Counted from the first letter of the stretch, positions 24,801-34,547 are shown. The stretch: 64,000 nucleotides of DNA from Macrobrachium rosenbergii (GCF_040412425.1 NC_089741.1:41532038-41596037), one strand, 5' to 3'. Made by a program: numbers and translations. The notes: generated by a model not told the origin, from the letters alone.

Positions 24801-27300
24801 CCCCCTTTGTTTCTGTAAGTTTGTGTTTCTAAAATCAATGCAAATTGTTTGGCCATTTAGTGTTAATCTTGGCAGTCTCTTCCTCCAAGAGAAGCTGTAA
24901 GACCAGTAAAAACTCCAATAAGCCAGGATCACCAGACAACTTAACAATTCACTGTCAAATCATTCATGAATTTACAACATCCATTAACTAATCACTAAGT
25001 TGTATAATCATCTACCTTCTCAAGAAGAGCATACTCCTTACCCATTAAAGATACACATAAAGTAACCCTAAATTTCACAGCTGTTGGAGCATAATCCACA
25101 TTATCAAAAGTGACATCAGCAATAAACCTGGAGAATACAGTTGTTGGCTTCTTGTCCAACCATCTCCTTTCCTGTGATGAAGAACAGGAAAAAGAACACC
25201 AGCAATCTCCTTCCATTTTATATCAAGGTTGGTCTAAACTGGCTTCCTATCATAAAGTAGAATGAACGCCAGAGCCACAGTGACGCACAGTTCTAAATAG
25301 GTTGAGTGACCAACTAAATGAAGCAGGAACAAACTCTTGATTATTTGACAAAACTAGTCTAGTCTAGTCTAGCTTCGAGAAATTAAAAAATACAGGTATA
25401 TGTGTTCGAGTGCATCTCTGACCTCTACAAACTTGACACAATTTCAGGTAACAAACCTACCATACCCATTCATGTTAACTCTCAAACATGTTCTTTGAAC
25501 TAATTTTCACAGTTACACATTGCTTTGGGAATTTTTAATAACATAGAGAATAATCATGGACCAGAATCATTAACAATTAGCTCCATAAAAAAACTTAGCT
25601 AAAAATGCAAGCTACTACAAAATGGTGAGGATATACCTTAATTCTCATAATGAATAAAAACCAAGTGAAACATTATAAATGCAGTTACAGTACACTGATT
25701 CATAAGCATGAAAACCATAAAGTGAAAGAAAAGTCATAAAGGAGACTCAACATGGGTCATCAGTGGAGGCATGCTCTGTTGAATTATTGCTTTATGCATA
25801 CTTCCACATGTACTGTATTAATAATCACATTGTCTTGGATGAACTTAAACTTATTAAACCTTACTGTACCCATCCTCCGTTCTAAAATAATACAATACTA
25901 ACTATACTGAGGACAAGAGCAATTCAATTCTTAAAAATAATGTTATAAAACTTAAGACTGCATGCAAGAAAGTTAAAAACATTTCCTATCTTACCTCTTA
26001 CTGCAGGTGGTATACTGCAAACAATTTCATTTTTCTGTTCATCATTAAGACTTAATGTCTCCATAAAGGTATCTGCAACACTTAAATTATCTTTATCCAC
26101 TTCAATTGGCACAATAGTAACAGATTCTTTAATGTTAGGCTTATCATTATTTGTACTTCCCTGAGATGGCATTTTGTCCAAAACTACAGATTTACTACCT
26201 TCTACAACAGGTACTTTTTCAGTTCTAATCTTTTTCAGATGTGTAATTTTACCTTCTGGGGTTTCATAAGTTGAGCTTTCACTGTCAGAAAGTCTCCTTT
26301 TCATTGCACTGTCATTATGACTAGAACCCTCATTAGAATTGCATAATTTAGTTTTATCCTGAACCTCAATGTTATCATCACCATCAACTTCTGAAACTTT
26401 GCCTTTGCTTCGAGCTCCTGAATCTTTCTTTGCACGTCTCTGTTTCCCCTTTTCATTTCTGTTCCTTGACCTAACCTCATTCTGTGCATTTTCTTCCACC
26501 TCTGCTGATGAATTTAGACACAAATGGTCTTGCTCACCTTCAGCTTCTTTAACCACTTCCAATTTTTCCTCAGAACTGATGTGAACTTTGTCCCCATTTA
26601 TGTCACTTTTCACATGATCAACTGGGCTGTCAGAGTGACCATCAACAGATGGTTTATCATCTGCACCTTCCGTTCCACCATCTAAATCTCCAGGAGGGGG
26701 TGTTTCTGAAGTGGGCCCTCGGCCTCTTGTTCTACGACCACTTCGTCCATTAGCAGGAGCCACATCATTTGCTACAGCACCTCTCCTCCTCTTAACTGCC
26801 CGTTTTGGTGACAAAGGTGGTGAAGCACCATTGGTTTTTGTGGCAGGAGCAGTTGGAGGACTGTACGACTTGGGCCTCTTCCTTCCTCCCCTTGATGATG
26901 TTGCTGAGGCAGTGGTGTTTTCAGATATTCCACTCGCTTCAGAGCTATTACTTCCTCTTCTGGTGCGTCGTGTTGTTGGAGTAGAGGTAGAGGTTCCACT
27001 GGTATTCCCTATACTACTTGCGCTAGAATCTGTGCTACCCCTACGGCTCCTGCGGCCCCTGCCTCTCGGTGAAAGGTTGACCAGAAGAGGTGGAGTTCTT
27101 GAGCTTCGAGTTGAACTTCTACTCCTAGGACTTGACCTTTGTGGCGACTCTGGGGTGGACGTACCCCTTCGCGTTTTTCTTGGAGGTGACTCTGGAGTAG
27201 TTCCTGGACTTGCCTTGGACTGGCGTGGTCTCCTACGCCCTTTCTGAGGAGTCTCTGGTGATGTCGCTGCAGCACTTGCAGTATCTTGTTTTCTTGGCAT
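12571..27300 (-). CDS. PSMD11-like: PSMD11/Rpn6-like PCI-domain protein with long disordered N-terminal region (8 exons, 800 aa)
   Basis: Exons (minus strand): 27300-25995, 23136-22970, 22261-22091, 20978-20840, 19800-19662, 19028-18909, 16607-16478, 12801-12571 (stop included). All introns are GT-AG and every phase agrees, giving 435+56+57+46+47+39+44+76 = 800 residues. Residues ~450-800 align with animal PSMD11/Rpn6, the lid subunit that clamps lid to base and ATPase ring: KAVEWA, SLYYATKHY, KARANITTAKTEALKIY, LDLQSGI, ALKYMLL, SLADFKK and the PCI signature LSQMILDK. Identity to canonical PSMD11, judged by eye, is only moderate (roughly 35-40%), whereas true Rpn6 orthologues are far more conserved, so this looks like a paralogue. 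About the first 75 residues of canonical Rpn6 are missing and are replaced by the exon-1 region. Alternative: two neighbouring genes wrongly joined. Confidence 0.82.
14150..14422 (+). repeat. Dispersed repeat family A, copy 2
   Basis: Has the diagnostic TTTAGGC...CCAAGCACTGGGG, GCGATTCAGCGCTGAAAC, GAAGGGACGCTGCAAAGAAC and the downstream GATG/GAGGTGCACTGACGG with a GC-rich hairpin (CCCCCTATGGGGG). It lies antisense to the host gene within intron 7. Confidence 0.8.
14990..15983. mobile_element. Pogo/Tigger-like non-autonomous DNA transposon in intron 7
   Basis: The left end, CAGTAATACCTCAAACTTACG, is the inverted counterpart of the right end, which reads as CAGTAATGCCTCGATCTTAC on the minus strand. 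Both ends are flanked by TA, the target site of Tc1/mariner-pogo elements. Further inside, GTTAGGTTCCA recurs. It is 994 bp with no transposase frame left. Confidence 0.7.
16478..16607 (-). CDS. PSMD11-like: Exon 7 of PSMD11-like: PCI domain
   Basis: Acceptor ATTTTCCAG, donor CAG|GTGAGA. It encodes KTRAQYKDHLEGD, VLDDLYTSMMEKNLLNIVLP and YERLQ, equivalent to PSMD11 LTDYRAELRDD, LAKLYDNLLEQNLIRVIEP and FSRVQ. This is the helical bundle that leads into the winged helix. Confidence 0.9.
16875..16985. mobile_element. Fragment of a DNA-transposon terminal region
   Basis: Carries CAGCGTATAAGGTGACTC, AGCGTATAAGATGACCACCC and CCGTATAAGACGACCCCC, a repeated CGTATAAGACGACC motif known from the ends of widespread animal MITEs. 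Family assignment is uncertain. Confidence 0.4.
17786..18067 (+). pseudogene. Relic of a non-LTR retrotransposon reverse transcriptase
   Basis: The open frame includes HPKILGFTFDTKLDFSK, which resembles the conserved LG(V/F)TxDxKLxF motif downstream of the catalytic core in Jockey/R1-type reverse transcriptases. The catalytic FADD box is not seen and no flanking ORF is present, so this is a fragment. It lies opposite to the host gene. Confidence 0.4.
18909..19028 (-). CDS. PSMD11-like: Exon 6 of PSMD11-like: PCI helical part, divergent
   Basis: Acceptor TTATTTTAG, donor AA|GTGAGT, 39 whole codons. The first half (SEEGEKAVRSQSHVQDIDEG) has no clear counterpart, whereas the end (AANKSSLADFK) matches PSMD11 ASKNRSLADFEK. 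This places the exon unambiguously despite its divergence. Confidence 0.85.
19029..19661 (-). other. Intron 5 of PSMD11-like
   Basis: GT-AG intron of 633 bp; AT-rich, nothing else recognised. Confidence 0.8.
19662..19800 (-). CDS. PSMD11-like: Exon 5 of PSMD11-like: end of solenoid, entry to PCI module
   Basis: Acceptor TTTTGCAG, donor CG|GTAAGA. It encodes GIMQVAEGKDMETAFSYFKE, then SQALKYMLLTKVMVN, equivalent to PSMD11 [20 protein letters not shown] and SLKYMLLCKIMLN. The linker AATGFTSRRQR is shorter and more basic than in canonical PSMD11. Confidence 0.9.
19801..20839 (-). other. Intron 4 of PSMD11-like
   Basis: GT-AG intron of 1,039 bp. A possible remnant of the SINE-B tail (GTTTAACCAGACCTCTGAAG, inverted) lies at 20529-20548. 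Confidence 0.75.
20840..20978 (-). CDS. PSMD11-like: Exon 4 of PSMD11-like: TPR-like helices
   Basis: Acceptor TACATTTCAG, donor G|GTAAAG, 46 codons plus one base. VYHAMGNISKARANITTAK, then ALKIYTPPDMQGELDLQS, matches the PSMD11 segment TYHALSNLPKARAALTSA and AIYCPPKLQATLDMQS closely. It ends at the conserved QSG-I boundary. Confidence 0.9.
20979..22090 (-). other. Intron 3 of PSMD11-like
   Basis: GT-AG intron of 1,112 bp; AT-rich, nothing else recognised. Confidence 0.8.
22091..22261 (-). CDS. PSMD11-like: Exon 3 of PSMD11-like: TPR-like helices
   Basis: Phase 0 at both ends (TTTATAG| and AAG|GTAATA), 57 codons. KAVEWARERKSVNLRHELEL, then SLYYATKHYKKAE, corresponds to PSMD11 CIEWAKSEKRTFLRQALEA and SLYFDTKRYQEA. 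This segment is one of the helical repeats that form the Rpn6 N-terminal solenoid. Confidence 0.85.
22262..22969 (-). other. Intron 2 of PSMD11-like
   Basis: GT-AG intron of 708 bp, half of which is the 356-bp pogo-like element at 22421-22776. Confidence 0.8.
22421..22776. mobile_element. Pogo/Tigger-like MITE in intron 2
   Basis: Left end CAGACACTACCCCACTTAC; right end on the minus strand CAGACATTACCCTACATATG. The dinucleotide TA flanks both ends (22419-22420 and 22777-22778). Sub-terminal ACGAACATTC/CGAACAATTC and GATACGAAC motifs repeat in inverted order. At 356 bp it is non-coding. Confidence 0.8.
22970..23136 (-). CDS. PSMD11-like: Exon 2 of PSMD11-like: start of Rpn6-like helical region
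   Basis: The acceptor TCCTCTTGCAG and donor GAG|GTAAGA are both strong. Its first two bases complete the phase-1 codon left by exon 1 (G+AT = Asp). It encodes 56 residues beginning DSSVNEIVETLVEQLL and ending KHTLCE. These align loosely with the PSMD11 segment just before the C-I-E-W-A motif (LLKYVRPFLN... ELCLE). There is no Met suitable as an independent start near its 5' end, which supports splicing to an upstream coding exon. Which upstream exon that is needs RNA evidence. Confidence 0.72.
23137..25994 (-). other. Intron 1 of PSMD11-like
   Basis: GT-AG intron of 2,858 bp joining the disordered exon to the Rpn6-like exons. It holds (GA)n at 23481-23509 and an (AGTCT)-type pentamer run near 25353-25374. 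Small minus-strand frames at 23936-24196 and 24995-25216 lack recognisable domains. An additional symmetric exon or an alternative first exon inside it cannot be excluded. Confidence 0.7.
25995..27300 (-). CDS. PSMD11-like: Exon 1: Ser/Pro/Arg-rich disordered N-terminal region (435 aa)
   Basis: Starts at ATG 27300-27298 (A at -3, acceptable context) with peptide MPRKQDTASAAA. Residues ~13-60 hold near-repeats of an (S/T)PE(S/T)P motif, each followed by an Arg/Lys cluster (SPETPQKGRRRP, TPESPPRKTRRG, TPESPQRSSPRS). Further basic clusters are RGRRSRRGS, RRTRRGS, GGRKRPKS, an NLS-like PKRAVKRRRG, and GRRTRGRGP. These resemble AT-hook or proline-directed kinase target regions, but no exact AT-hook core (RGRP) is present. 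After about residue 200 the composition becomes acidic/polar, Glu/Asp/Ser/Asn-rich. No folded domain is recognised. The donor is G|GTAAGA at 25995/25994. Read-through would add 23 residues and stop at 25924, a possible short isoform without the PCI part. The frame stays open upstream to an acceptor-like TCTTTTCAG, 20 nt before the ATG. Confidence 0.8.
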
Positions 27301-28435
27301 TTTCAGTTCAGATTCTTCTTCTGAAAAGACAGAAAATTTTAATTACAAAATGACACTGACAAGTTGACCAAATGTAAGGGGAACCACTTTAATATGTCAT
27401 AGCTACTAATGTCTTTGAAACAGATAAGGCTTTTTCATAATGTAAAGTAATAGAGCCAGGAGAACTAGGATTTAATTTGTCATGTATTATCTAACAAGAA
27501 ACTTCATTCTTAACAAAATTATAAATAATTTAGTTGAATAAAAAATTAATATTCCTATTTTTGAATTAACCAACGACCATGATTTTTGCTCAATATTGCC
27601 TTGGTTAATACACCCTAACCTAACTTTCCCTTCAACTGCTCTTACCTAGATCACTGTGCCGTGACCTGGCCTGGAGGAGTTTCATACCCCCCTACCCTCC
27701 CAGCTCTATAAGGATTTTCATTTACTTTAGCCATTTCTGATATAACTAATAACACCAATCTGCAGTCAGCCACCATTTGCGCAAGTCAGCAACCGAGAGC
27801 CTAAGAGAGAATCAGGCAGATGACATAGCCTAACTATTTATCCAGGATAAATGACAAAATCTTTGTCCTGTGCCCTATGCTGGTCAGGAAGGTTCTGTCC
27901 AAAAACCCCTTTAACCTAGTTTTGTAAAATTATATCAAACAGGAAACTGGGTAAACTTATGGTGTGGTGTTTCAAGATGACTAAATATGGTAGATAACAT
28001 ACAAAATAATTTTGTATGTTATCTACCAAAAGCAAATGCAGTTTTTCCCTAGCTTATTAAGCACTTCATACTAAACTACACTTACCCTAGCCTAGTACCG
28101 GACTTGTCGGTAAAATTTTTCTTTAAACTATTATTGCACTTGGAATTAAACATATCACTTGCCTATGTATTAATGTGGGCTTTGAACATTTCTAATATTT
28201 GTTTCATTAGCAAATGAACTAACCAACACCTAACCTAACCTAATCTTGGGTACCAGGTCTTTACTTTAGGTAAATGCATGAAATTAGTTTGAAAACATTA
28301 CAAAAGCTCACCAAACTATGAATGAGATGTATCACTGGGACTATGGGCCTTTTAATTCACTTCTTTTATGTTTTCCTACTGTGATCCTCAAATTGTAGGA
28401 TATAGGCCTAAAGGTGGGTTACACTATCAAGGTGG
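27301..28435. other. Upstream region of PSMD11-like, adjacent intron or 5' UTR
   Basis: An acceptor-like TCTTTTCAG lies at 27321-27329 on the minus strand, so at least one upstream exon is likely. Short TAACCTAACC runs occur near 27610 and 28224-28240. A potential upstream donor (GCGCAG|GTAGGC, minus strand) is seen near 29783. Confidence 0.4.
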
Positions 28436-28515
28436 GATACACTATCTCGAAAAAATACTCATTAGCTAATGAAACAAATGTCAGAAACATTCAAATTAAT
28501 TTACATATTATTACA

Positions 28516-29600
28516 TATGAAAATGGTAAAACTACAGGGTAACTCTGCACGGACTGTTACCTTGGAAATTGATTTTTCCTATACTTTTAGTGTTGTTTAT
28601 TATCAGTCAATTATTACTAACCCCATATCTACTGGGAACCCTTTGGGAACGCAGGGTTTTGGGTTGGGGAAATTGTTGGGAGAAAGACTGGACTGCCATG
28701 TTGTTATGGAATGGTTCCATGCATGCTCAAGTCATTAGAGCGCCATATGTTCAAGAAGGGATTGGCTAAGGAAAACTTATTATAAAAGGAACTATAATAC
28801 CCTCACGTACCCTAACCTAACCCAATCTAGCAGTTTGTGTTACTTAGCTTGGGGGCAGAGCCCCCGGATACCCCCGTGAAGGAAACTCCACTTTTTACCA
28901 AAAGCTACCCTATAACACTACACATGCGCAATAGCATTCCAGGATGGCCAGCGTACAAAAACATGTCAATTCTGATGTTAAGTACAGGTTAATTACCACA
29001 GACCAACAAAAAATAACAGTAGACCTAAGCAGTAGCTCCGCATTGGGTATTACTTTGGAAATTTATTTTTCCTATAATATTTTGGTTGCTTAAAAAATAT
29101 TTACCATTGTTTTTTATCAGTCAACTGTAATTAACCTATAATTAACCTCAAAAGTTGTATGCTGGCCATCCTGGAATGCTATCGTGCATGCACAGTGTTA
29201 TAGGGGAGCTTTTGGTAAGAAATGGAGTTTCCTTCATGGGGGGGAGGGGGGCAGAGATTGTGGTCTATGTACCACAGCCTTCCTAGGTTAGGTTAGGATA
29301 GGGTATGTTAGGTCAGTATAATTCCTTTTACAATAGGTCTCCTTAATCAGTCCCTTCTTAAACATGTGGAACCCTATTGACTTGTGCATGCACGGAACCA
29401 TTTCATAACAACAACATGGCGGTCCGGTCTTTCACCCTGTTTCCCCCACTCAAAACCCCGCATTCCCAAAGGGTCCCCAACCATGTTCGGTAGATATGAG
29501 GTTAATAATAATTGGTTAACAATAAACACCACCACATCCTTCATCAGCAGCACTGCAGGTACAGGAAAAATCAATTTCCAAAGTAATAGTCCTTTTGGAG
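28516..29600. mobile_element. Large inverted repeat (foldback-like) of two ~470-bp arms
   Basis: The left arm (28516-28990) is the diverged reverse complement of the right arm (29129-29600). Shared landmarks in left-arm orientation: TTGGAAATTGATTTTTCCT, ACCCTTTGGGAACGCAGGG, TGCCATGTTGTTATGGAATG, CCCTAACCTAACC and GGCCAGCGTACAA. The central region 29030-29110 is also repeated in inverted form at 29630-29705. No transposase frame is seen. Confidence 0.8.
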
Positions 29601-29705
29601 CTTTTACTTAAATATACCAAAATAAAAGTAAATTGTTAATAAGCAACCAAAATACTATAAGAAAAGGCAATTTCCAAGGTAATACCCGATGCGGAGCAAC
29701 CCCAC

Positions 29706-30530
29706 AGTTCTACAAATATTTCCTAGATGAAAATGCAATAACGGTTTAGAGTCAAATAATACTGACTTGTCAACCACGGCCTACCTGCGCCACAGGCCTA
29801 CTGTTCACCCACAGCAGCTTACGCTGGCTGCGAGTGTGGCATTGCCTCTAGGCTAGGCTAACCCACTCCAAAGCACACCAAATCCAAAGCCAAAAGCCTA
29901 TACCTAGGCTTCCCCTTAATTACGAACTACTTCAAGGAGCCTTACGAGAGGCTGTTCTTCTAGCTTACGCGAGGCTGTTCTTCTAGCTTACGCGAGGCTG
30001 TCTAATCACCCGAGCAGAGGCCTATCTAAGATCAGGTACAAACTACCGGCAACAAAGTTATTGGCCCGGGACAATATGGGCGGATATTAACACCAATTAC
30101 AATTCCGCCCTCAAAACAACCACGGATTAAATAACAAGCAGTCGCCAACTAATTAATCTCGACGAGAACGAGCAAATAAGAGCTTTCGAAGTCGTCGCAA
30201 AGTGGCATAAGAAACTCGCCCATGGGCCCCAAAAACCTCTCTTCTGACGTCGAAAAAACGTCGTTCTGGGACCACTTGACCCGGAGACGGACCCGAATTC
30301 GAAACAAACGGCTCGAAAATGCACGGGAAAATCCGGGGATTCGTCTGCGAGAGGAATTTGACGGGTGTAATCGATACGTACTTGAGTTTTTCTTATTTTT
30401 TCTGGTGCGGGATGTCATAGTAAAGTCACTCTCTCAAAATGTCAACAACGACAACAACGGTAGCATCGTCGACGAAAATCGTGGGCTTCTGGAAAATTAG
30501 TATTACATGTTCTTAGCTTTTGCTACAGTT
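29706..30530. promoter_or_regulatory. CpG-richer segment, possible promoter region of PSMD11-like
   Basis: GC and CpG content rise here against an AT-rich background (many CGA, CGG and GCG trinucleotides from 30060 to 30480). A 23-bp repeat (GCTTACGCGAGGCTGTTCTT plus CTA) occurs ~2.7 times at 29940-30002. The region is upstream of the minus-strand gene. No TATA box or initiator could be assigned. Overlapping frames on both strands (92 and 89 codons) are not recognisable proteins. Confidence 0.3.
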
Positions 30531-31083
30531 TAGGCGGTGATGTATCTCTAATTCTTCATTTTTGCTCTAACTGTAAATTATGCTTACTTAATTTATTAAT
30601 ATTTAACCTAAAAACGTAATCTTCGCAAAGTACTCTTCCTCTGTTGCGGTTCAAGTGCTCCCATGTTTTGGGAATTCCTTTGCCGTGTTCCTCCTTGTAA
30701 TGCTACGGGTTCTGTTAAAGAAATTATCAGAAATGTGTACTTTATATTCTCTGCTGTAATGTACGCTTATAGCTTAGGTTAATAACTTGCGACCAATAAC
30801 AACAAAAAATACTAGAGGGACGAATTAAGATGCCGTATGATTGGCACAAGCTAATCCCCGACAATCAGATTATTTACAGTAATAATTTCAGATATATGCT
30901 ACTAGAATTCTTTTTGATACCTACCAAAAAATCAGAAGTTCATTGCTTGAAAAAAGATTTTTTGAAGAGGTACACACCATGAATTTATTTGTGGTCTTAA
31001 GTACCTAAAAATTAACTATTACATAAACATTATATGTATTATTATTACATAAACATATAATATATATTACATAATACACTATA

Positions 31084-31142
<59 letters not shown>

Positions 31143-31947
31143 GTGTGCGTGTGCCGTTAGGATGGCATCAACCCTACTGATGTATCTTTAAAAGTAAGGT
31201 ATTAATTTTCTTGATTAAAACAATAAAAGAAATTGGCCCAAGTTCCTTTACGTCACGATTATTTCTTCCTATTTTACCACAGCAAACGGCCACTGTCTAT
31301 TTTACATATTAAGGTAAATACATTACCTATTCACCTTAAAAGATTTATTAATTATATATCAGTCTTTTAAGGTAAATATGTGGAATACAACCACGAGAGG
31401 AAAAACCTGGCAGTAAAGTTTCTACACCGATAGAGAGTTCGATTGTCGATCGATCAGATGTTATACGGAAAGTTTAATCAAAATGGCAATAAAATGAACG
31501 TTAGAATCCCCATCAGCATCAGACTACAGTATGAAAGGATGAAAGGAAGAAGAGGGAAATGATGCAATACTTAAAATATGGCACCATGGCGTCTGTACCC
31601 CGCCTACAATACATGGGAGGATCCCTTACACATCTGTTAATATTAATGTCTTGCCATTACCTGCAACGACCCGTTAATCTTTGAGGGGGTGACTGTCTAA
31701 TATTTACTCACGAGTTCTACATTTCTAGTTTATAAGGGATGTTTTTGTGTTCCATTTGTTCTATAAATGTGCCTTTTTTACATTTCCCTATGTTGTTCTT
31801 GTCACGTAGCCTGTTAATTACTGTTTTTAGAGTACCTCAGTCTGAATGTAGCCTACTAAGGAGGGGGATTATTATGGTACTACTGAAAATACGCACAAAT
31901 TCATAGACCAACGCTTATAGTCCATTACCTTCAGGCTACTACAGATT

Positions 31948-31993
<46 letters not shown>

Positions 31994-34539
31994 CACAAGT
32001 GGATACAAAGAAAAATATTTGTGGAAGAAAAACTGGTAAGAATTGCAACTCGTCCATACTATGTTCGTTGGCCATGATTAACCAATATTGGTTTTTGTCG
32101 ATGATTGTGTAAGATTTAATTCATTTTCACACAGCAGAAATATGGGATATTAGTAAACAGCAAAGTTTGTCGTTCAAGAGATACCAACCGCCACAGCTGA
32201 ATTCAACGAAAACTGGAAGAATCTACAAAGGAAGTCTTCCCGATAACTTTAATCTCCACACTTAAACATTTCAGAATTTTAATTTAATTGCAGTGTACGT
32301 TCATCTTGGATCATCGTTTTCTTACGACTTCGTAGGTTTAAAATCAATCAGGATATTCTCCCTCTCTCTCTCTCTTGTTATAAAATATTTTTCTTGGTTA
32401 GAAACATAAAAGTAGCATTACTTTTGCAGCATTCTGAAATTCTCGAAATCAAATCAAAATACCGCCTTTTTCTAGCCCAGCTTCATGAAGACTGAGAAAC
32501 AAGGGAGGAAGGTGCAGATTACCCGCGAAGGAAGTGATAACTTAAAAAAAATAGCTGCTATAAGGTTGAGAAGAACAGGAGCAGGTAGAGAATCCCAAAG
32601 CTTGGCAGTAGAAGGAAAGAAATAGCCACTGCACCATGTAATCCAGAATCTGATTTCCACTATAAATATGGGAAGAGGTAACTGATAGGTTTTACGAGCC
32701 GACCCGAGAGGAAGAGGAATTCCAGTTGCGTTAATGGTTATCTATTCTTAGGCGATGACAAAATCGCCTTTCATGAAGAGGTAAGCTAAGCATTTCTTTA
32801 GTTATATGTTCATAGCATTCTCAAATAAACAGTATTCTCCTCTGTTATCATACTACTTCACCACAGGACCAATAAACCCGATATTAATACGAATTTCGTG
32901 CGAGAGAAATAGCGTTAGCATACGTGAGAGTTAATCATGAACAATTACTCAGCATTCAACTATCTGTATAGTTGAGGGTCTGGTGTGAAGCGTTCTCTGC
33001 TCTGGTAAGTTTATAAAGTCCCCGTATAATAAGCCTAGAACGGCTTACTTATACATTAATATTGTTAAAACTATACGTCCGAGAATAAACTGAATAAGAT
33101 CCTAATTCCAAGATCAGGAAATTAACTTTTAAAAAGTTATATAAAACAAGATAGGCAATTTAAAGGGGGGAGGGAGGAGGCAAGGAGGATTTACTACCAC
33201 GGGGGAGCATATAAAACGAGTCGCTAGGGTACACTTTCTTCTTACAGCTACGAAAAATGCTTTGCAAACTTATGTCAAGACTTTACAAGCAATAGGTAAC
33301 TATCACAGCACAGGTACATATTATTTATCTCTTAATATTTCTTTATTTTTTTCCACGCCTGACAGATCTGCAGCGTCAAAGTACAAAACCGGAGTTATTA
33401 AACATGTACTATAAATTTCAACTATTCTCGGTACTTGCAGTTGACCTTCAGCATAATTCAATTGTTTTGAAAAAATGGTTTCATAATGTCCGCTTGGTTT
33501 CCTTCCTTACCAGTAGATTTTTTGTTTAAATTTCACCTTGTAAAGTAAGACAGTTGGGTTTTGCCCTTATCTGAATATATTTTTGCCTTTGTTTTTTTAA
33601 TGAGCAATATATTAGACAATATCGATTTTTATTTGCATAAATTTGAAAATTAATCAAATGTAGGTAACAACGATGTCTGAGAACTGGATTGGTCTCGTTT
33701 TACTACGGTACATGGACTGTAAAAAAAACATTACAGAAAGACTTGAATCTTTAGTACGCATTATAAATGAGATAAATTTACTACCATCGAAAGCGTGCAT
33801 TCAAAATTAGAGTAACTGATGCATAATTAGGCCTACCAATACTATATGTAATTGAAATATGTCACATTCTTCTTTTCTTTCCTCTTTTTATTGCATAAAA
33901 TTCCCAAATGATGATCTGCCCACAGGCAGAGATACTGTTGATATTCACGAGAAACCATTTCTGCACCAAATCCAACATGCTATCCACTCTTTTCATCCCA
34001 GCAGTCAGTCCTTCTCTCTCTCTCTCTAACTCCTATTTCACAAGTTCTAACGTAAATGACCGTATCTTTCGTGGCGCCAGTTTAACATGAAATCAACTAG
34101 TCTCATTTTCTTCCCAGGTAGCAGCATCCGCCCCACCCCCTCCCCAGTGACGGCGTCCAATCTCCCCTACCCACCCCATTCCACGGTTACGCTTGTAAGT
34201 TGTACATGCAGTATGTACAATCTTCCCGCCTCTGCTTTTCCTAACTTACGACTTCCTTCAAGAGGCATGTCTATTGCTTCCTTTCAGGATGCGCTCCAGT
34301 GTTCTTCCTTCTTTTTTCTTGCTTTCTTCTGGCCTGGGTTAGAAACATACGATAACTTGTCCGTTTCTTTGGATTTTTCTCTCAAAAGAAAAGTTCTATT
34401 TGCAACCAGTATAATGAATTTTCACCTTTTCTTTGATCTTCGGATAAACAATACAGGACTGGTGGAATTCGAAGTTTGAACATATATAATAATCACTAAT
34501 ACAATAAAATAATTAGTCCAAGTATATGATATGATTTAT

Positions 34540-34547
<8 letters not shown>
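30531..34547. other. Intergenic, microsatellites only
   Basis: Contains (AT)n at 31085-31141 and (GA)n at 31955-31991. A 130-codon plus-strand frame at 34087-34479 has no recognisable domain. No gene is supported. Confidence 0.45.

Noticed and set aside
26711..27247. 178-codon plus-strand open frame opposite exon 1 of the PSMD11-like gene
   Set aside because: It is the Leu/Pro-rich shadow of the Arg/Ser/Pro-rich coding strand; no start context, homology or splice support.
30149..30500. Overlapping 89- and 92-codon frames on opposite strands
   Set aside because: Basic, low-complexity products explained by CpG-rich sequence; possibly 5' UTR or promoter, not supported as coding.
34087..34479. 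130-codon plus-strand frame
   Set aside because: No recognisable domain, no splice or neighbour support; composition fits chance open sequence.
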